Notes under the pieces: model-generated
What the model was told of the DNA's origin: nothing
Seen by the model: the letters and a program-made list of their open reading frames with translations, nothing else
The model's database searches: none
Position numbers and translations under genes: made by a program
Assembly (NCBI GenBank): GCA_027682205.1
Contig: JAQDAD010000007.1
Location: forward strand, 12,266-48,820
Source: Streptococcaceae bacterium AF54-32pH5A
GTDB taxonomy: Bacteria > Bacillota > Bacilli > Lactobacillales > Streptococcaceae
DNA: 36,555 nt
Direction: 5' to 3'
Part shown: in pieces, positions 33,978 through 36,555 of the stretch
Layout: the number at the start of each line of letters is the position of its first letter
How positions within the stretch are numbered: the first letter of the stretch is position 1

Positions 33978-35936
33978 TTATTTAACGTGTTTTGCCAATT
34001 CTTCTTGGGCTTTTTTATTGGATTCTTCTTTTTCTTTCAGCCATTTTTCTTTAGCTTTTTCGTACTCAGCAGTTGTCACCGTCTTATCTTGCAACTTGAG
34101 ATACTTGTATGATTCTACACCCTTATTTCCAGCAAGAGAATATGGTGCTGAGAATGGAACTGTCTTTCTCAAGCTAGGTGTTCCACCACGAGAAACATTT
34201 GGAATAGCGAGGGCACTATCAACTAGCCAAGCTTGAATTTCAGCATATTTTTCATAACGTTTTGCTGGATCCTGCTCTTTATTGGCTTCTTCCAGCATTT
34301 CAGTATAGGTATCAAGTCCAACCGCCTTGGCCTTGTCATTGACTTCACCTGGTTCTAGACCAAGGTTTTGCAACATTCCACCGCTTTTCACGCTAAAGAT
34401 ATCGAGATAAGTTGATGGATCTTGATAGTCAGGACTCCACCCACCATTATAAAAGTCATAGTCTTTTTGAGCTGCAGTTTGAGCGAGATAGCCAGAGTTA
34501 TCATAGTCATCTGTTGACAATTGTTGAATATCAATAACTATATTATCAGTTCCTAGAACAGATTCAATTGATTGCTTCATTGAGCTAATTTCTTGAATTT
34601 CTGTTTTATTGGTCATTTCTACAGTCTTATCCAAGTGAATTGGGAACTGAACTCCCTTGGCTTCTAGTTCTTTCTTAGCTTCTGCAAATTTAGCCTTGGC
34701 TTTTTCTGGGTTGTAGTATGGATCTTGCGCATCTGCGAAATTGATGCCTTGCCATTCTTGACCATAGTTAACCATCTTAGATGAGACAACATCACCAAAG
34801 TCTTTTCCATTGATGGTTACGAATGAAGGAGGTACAACAAGGTTACGAAGAATCTTCGTTGCTCCATCTTCCCCTTGAGATTGAGCCCCATAAGCCGTAC
34901 GGTTGTAGGCAAAATTGATGGCTTGGCGGAAGTTTTTATTCAGAACTGCTTCTTGGGTAGATTTCTTTTCGATGTCAGTCGTTTTAGAAGTGAAATTATA
35001 AGATTTTCTATCTAGATTAAAGTTCAAGAAAAATGTTGTCGCATCTTGCATACTATAAACAATATTGTCCTTGTTCTTCTCTTTAATCCCTTCAAAACTT
35101 GAGCTATTTGGATAGAGACGTGCGTAGCTGTATACTCCTTCTGTAAAGTTACGTGCTAGGGCATCTTGGTCACTTCCATCATAGTAGGTCAATTTCACAT
35201 CGTCCACAAAGACATTTTTAGCATCCCAGTAGTTCGGATTTTTCTTGTATTCGATGACGGATTTTGAAACAAAGGACTTCATCAAGAAGGGACCATTGTA
35301 CAAAATATTAGAAGGATCAACCTTACCAAAATCATCCCCTTTTGATTTTAAGAAATCGGCATTGACAGGGAAGAGAATAGTGGACGTAGTTTTTGAATTC
35401 CAGTAAGGTTCTGGTCGAGTCAAAGTGTACTGAACTGTTTGGTCGTCAATCGCCTTAACACCGACAGTTGAAAAGTCTGTTGTTTTCCCGTTGATATAGT
35501 CATCCAAACCTGCTACAGAATCTTGAACCAAGTACAAGGCTTCAGATTTTTTATCTGCCGCATATTTCAAACCTGTCACAAAGTCTTGAGCAGTTACAGG
35601 TGCGTATTCTTCACCTTCGTATGTATACCACTTGGCATCTTTACGAAGTTTGTAGGTATAAGTTAAACCGTCCTTGGAAACGGTCCAATCCTCTGCCAAA
35701 GATGGATCATAGTTACCATATTGGTCATTTTCCATCAAACCATCTACTAGATTGGTAACGATATCATTAGTTGTTGCACGGTTCTCTGCTAGATAGTTCA
35801 AACTAGATGGATCACTAGAATAGACATAGTTATATGTTTTAGATGAACTTGCTGAGTTCCCACATGCGCTCAATAGGATACCCGCGCTTAACACGACACC
35901 TGCCAGTGTCAGATACTTGGCCTTAGACTTTTTCAT
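33978..35936 (-). CDS. aliB: Oligopeptide-binding lipoprotein, AliB/AliA type
   Basis: This 652-residue extracellular solute-binding protein of the SBP family 5 feeds the Ami/Opp oligopeptide importer. A lipoprotein signal peptide ends in LSAC (C25). YVYSSDPSSLNYL, the DGLTYTYKLRKDAKW stretch and WSPDYQDPSTYLDIF are typical of pneumococcal AliA/AliB/AmiA. No permease or ATPase genes lie nearby, consistent with orphan Ali proteins that share the Ami transporter. AliA versus AliB cannot be settled by eye. Confidence 0.92.
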   Translation of the reverse strand: MKKSKAKYLTLAGVVLSAGILLSACGNSASSSKTYNYVYSSDPSSLNYLAENRATTNDIVTNLVDGLMENDQYGNYDPSLAEDWTVSKDGLTYTYKLRKDAKWYTYEGEEYAPVTAQDFVTGLKYAADKKSEALYLVQDSVAGLDDYINGKTTDFSTVGVKAIDDQTVQYTLTRPEPYWNSKTTSTILFPVNADFLKSKGDDFGKVDPSNILYNGPFLMKSFVSKSVIEYKKNPNYWDAKNVFVDDVKLTYYDGSDQDALARNFTEGVYSYARLYPNSSSFEGIKEKNKDNIVYSMQDATTFFLNFNLDRKSYNFTSKTTDIEKKSTQEAVLNKNFRQAINFAYNRTAYGAQSQGEDGATKILRNLVVPPSFVTINGKDFGDVVSSKMVNYGQEWQGINFADAQDPYYNPEKAKAKFAEAKKELEAKGVQFPIHLDKTVEMTNKTEIQEISSMKQSIESVLGTDNIVIDIQQLSTDDYDNSGYLAQTAAQKDYDFYNGGWSPDYQDPSTYLDIFSVKSGGMLQNLGLEPGEVNDKAKAVGLDTYTEMLEEANKEQDPAKRYEKYAEIQAWLVDSALAIPNVSRGGTPSLRKTVPFSAPYSLAGNKGVESYKYLKLQDKTVTTAEYEKAKEKWLKEKEESNKKAQEELAKHVK

Positions 35937-35968
35937 TTCCAGAACCTCCTGTTTTAGATATTTGCCTT

Positions 35969-35997
35969 ATTATACAGCTTTAGTTTTATTTAGTCAA
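35969..35997 (-). promoter_or_regulatory. Promoter of the aliB-like gene
   Basis: TTGACT (35997-35992) and TATAAT (35974-35969) are separated by 17 bp on the minus strand. The leader contains AGGAGG before the start. Confidence 0.82.
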
Positions 35998-36066
35998 GCA
36001 ATTCCTGTCACAAAAGGTCGAAATTATATTATTTTCTCTACAAATTTTAGATTTTTATCTATTTCG

Positions 36067-36300
36067 TTAGGGATATGCAATGCGTAGTGTAATATTTTTA
36101 CCCCTTATTCCTAAGTACTTTAAAAGCTGTCTTATGATTCGGATATTCTCTTTGGCGGTGATTAATAACTAGCGAGATATCATTAAGTTCTTTAGAACGT
36201 TTAGAAATGGAAGTCCATCCCTTTTGATTCCAATATCAAGTTGGAGACAATCAGCAAGGATATAAGATGTATAGTATTTGATTTTCAAAATTTCAAAAAT
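36067..36300 (-). pseudogene. Decayed transposase fragment, IS30-like
   Basis: A 39-codon frame (36217-36098) reads WTSISKRSKELNDIS and then LVINHRQREYPNHKTAFKVL. This resembles the C-terminus of IS30-family transposases, where KG, a short helix, N-x-R-P-R-K and K-T-P-x-E-V-F follow each other. A frameshifted tail (KNITLRIAYP, stop at 36067) and an upstream ADCLQL in another frame suggest more of the same gene broken by frameshifts. No terminal repeats were found. Confidence 0.45.
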
Positions 36301-36339
36301 TTTAGAATGACGATTCTCGTCACTTTGAATGTTACAAAA

Positions 36340-36362
36340 GAGAGAAGCAATCTGCTTCTCTC
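36340..36362 (-). terminator. Hairpin with T run
   Basis: GAGAGAAGCA, loop GAT, TGCTTCTCTC is a perfect 10-bp stem followed by TTTTG on the minus strand. Confidence 0.65.
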
Positions 36363-36406
36363 TCATGCTTAATTATATGTCACTCTCCACAGCTGACAAA
36401 GAGGCA

Positions 36407-36441
36407 AAAACTCCAGATAGCCTTGAGCCATCCGGGGTTCT
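36407..36441 (-). terminator. Probable terminator of the right-edge gene
   Basis: On the minus strand AACCCCGGATGGC and GGCTATCTGGAGTT pair with several wobbles around TCAA and are followed by TTTGCC. Confidence 0.5.
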
Positions 36442-36451
36442 TGTTTTCGTC

Positions 36452-36482
36452 GCTAAAATGATATCAACAATTTCATTTTAGC
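36452..36482 (-). terminator. Stem-loop after the right-edge gene
   Basis: GCTAAAATGA and TCATTTTAGC form a perfect 10-bp stem with an 11-nt loop, 13 bp after the stop codon of the partial gene. There is no strong T run. Together with the hairpins at 36340 and 36407 and the transposase remnant it accounts for the 35937-36495 gap. Confidence 0.5.
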
Positions 36483-36495
36483 CGATTTTTGGGAC

Positions 36496-36555
36496 TTAGT
36501 CTTCTAAATCCATTTCAGAAGCTGCTGATTTCTTCTTCTTGCCAAGAAGAGAGGC
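36496..36555 (-). CDS. C-terminal 19 codons of an unrecognised gene
   Basis: The frame enters from the right edge and reads ASLLGKKKKSAASEMDLED before TAA 36498-36496. A lysine cluster followed by an acidic tail could be the cytosolic end of a membrane protein, but there is too little sequence to identify it. Terminator-like hairpins follow at the expected place, which supports a real gene end. Confidence 0.5.
   Translation of the reverse strand, partial: ASLLGKKKKSAASEMDLED

Noticed and set aside
36169..36366. 65-codon minus-strand frame upstream of the aliB-like gene
   Set aside because: Its start codon lies in a terminator hairpin and the coding signal, such as it is, matches a broken transposase in other frames.

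Overview
The window is low-GC Firmicute DNA. Gene content, small intergenic gaps and the regulatory sites seen (CtsR box, streptococcal MET-box, TATAAT/TTGACA promoters) point to a mitis-group Streptococcus (mitis/oralis/infantis-like). From memory, the gene blocks resemble pneumococcal neighbourhoods (liv-ylbG-clpP-upp-comEB-tetR-degV; nadE-pncB; greA-mltG-GNATs-murC-snf2; patB-metB-aliB) joined in a different order. No tRNA, rRNA or CRISPR array was found.

Left end (1-5283, mostly minus strand): an unusual cassette. A 592-residue protein fuses an N-terminal winged-helix domain, a LicC-like nucleotidyltransferase and a LicA-like choline/ethanolamine kinase domain. It is followed without gaps by a 61-residue single-span membrane protein and an NCS1 (cytosine-permease-type) transporter. 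The distal part of the cassette is tandemly duplicated with a 1909-bp period: a second, about 94% identical permease runs off the left edge, while its kinase and small-protein genes survive only as decayed remnants (955-1423). A consensus promoter overlapped by inverted repeats drives the fusion gene. Between it and the next operon lies an array of five 55-56-bp units, each holding two mini-hairpins.

5284-9867: the livJHMGF branched-chain amino acid ABC transporter operon, with an intercistronic hairpin after livJ. 9955-12840: ylbG, clpP (CtsR-controlled), upp, comEB and a tetR gene, all minus. 12965-16070: plus-strand degV/fakB-like, HI0933-family flavoprotein (possibly leaderless), DUF1697 and Nudix genes. 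A 20-bp-stem bidirectional terminator separates them from the following minus genes.

16130-23032: a GNAT gene, nadE-pncB (NAD salvage), an XRE regulator with two paralogous small membrane proteins joined by an identical overlapping gene junction, a HAD phosphatase gene broken by a nonsense codon, a GNAT gene and an amino acid permease. 23098-31471: greA, mltG, two GNAT paralogues, murC, a hypothetical gene and a SWIM/SNF2 helicase. 31564-35936: patB/malY and metB (MET-box upstream), then an AliB-type peptide-binding lipoprotein. The right end holds terminators, a decayed transposase fragment (IS30-like) and the last 19 codons of an unrecognised gene.

Most of the window is housekeeping. The least conventional part is the first 5.3 kb.
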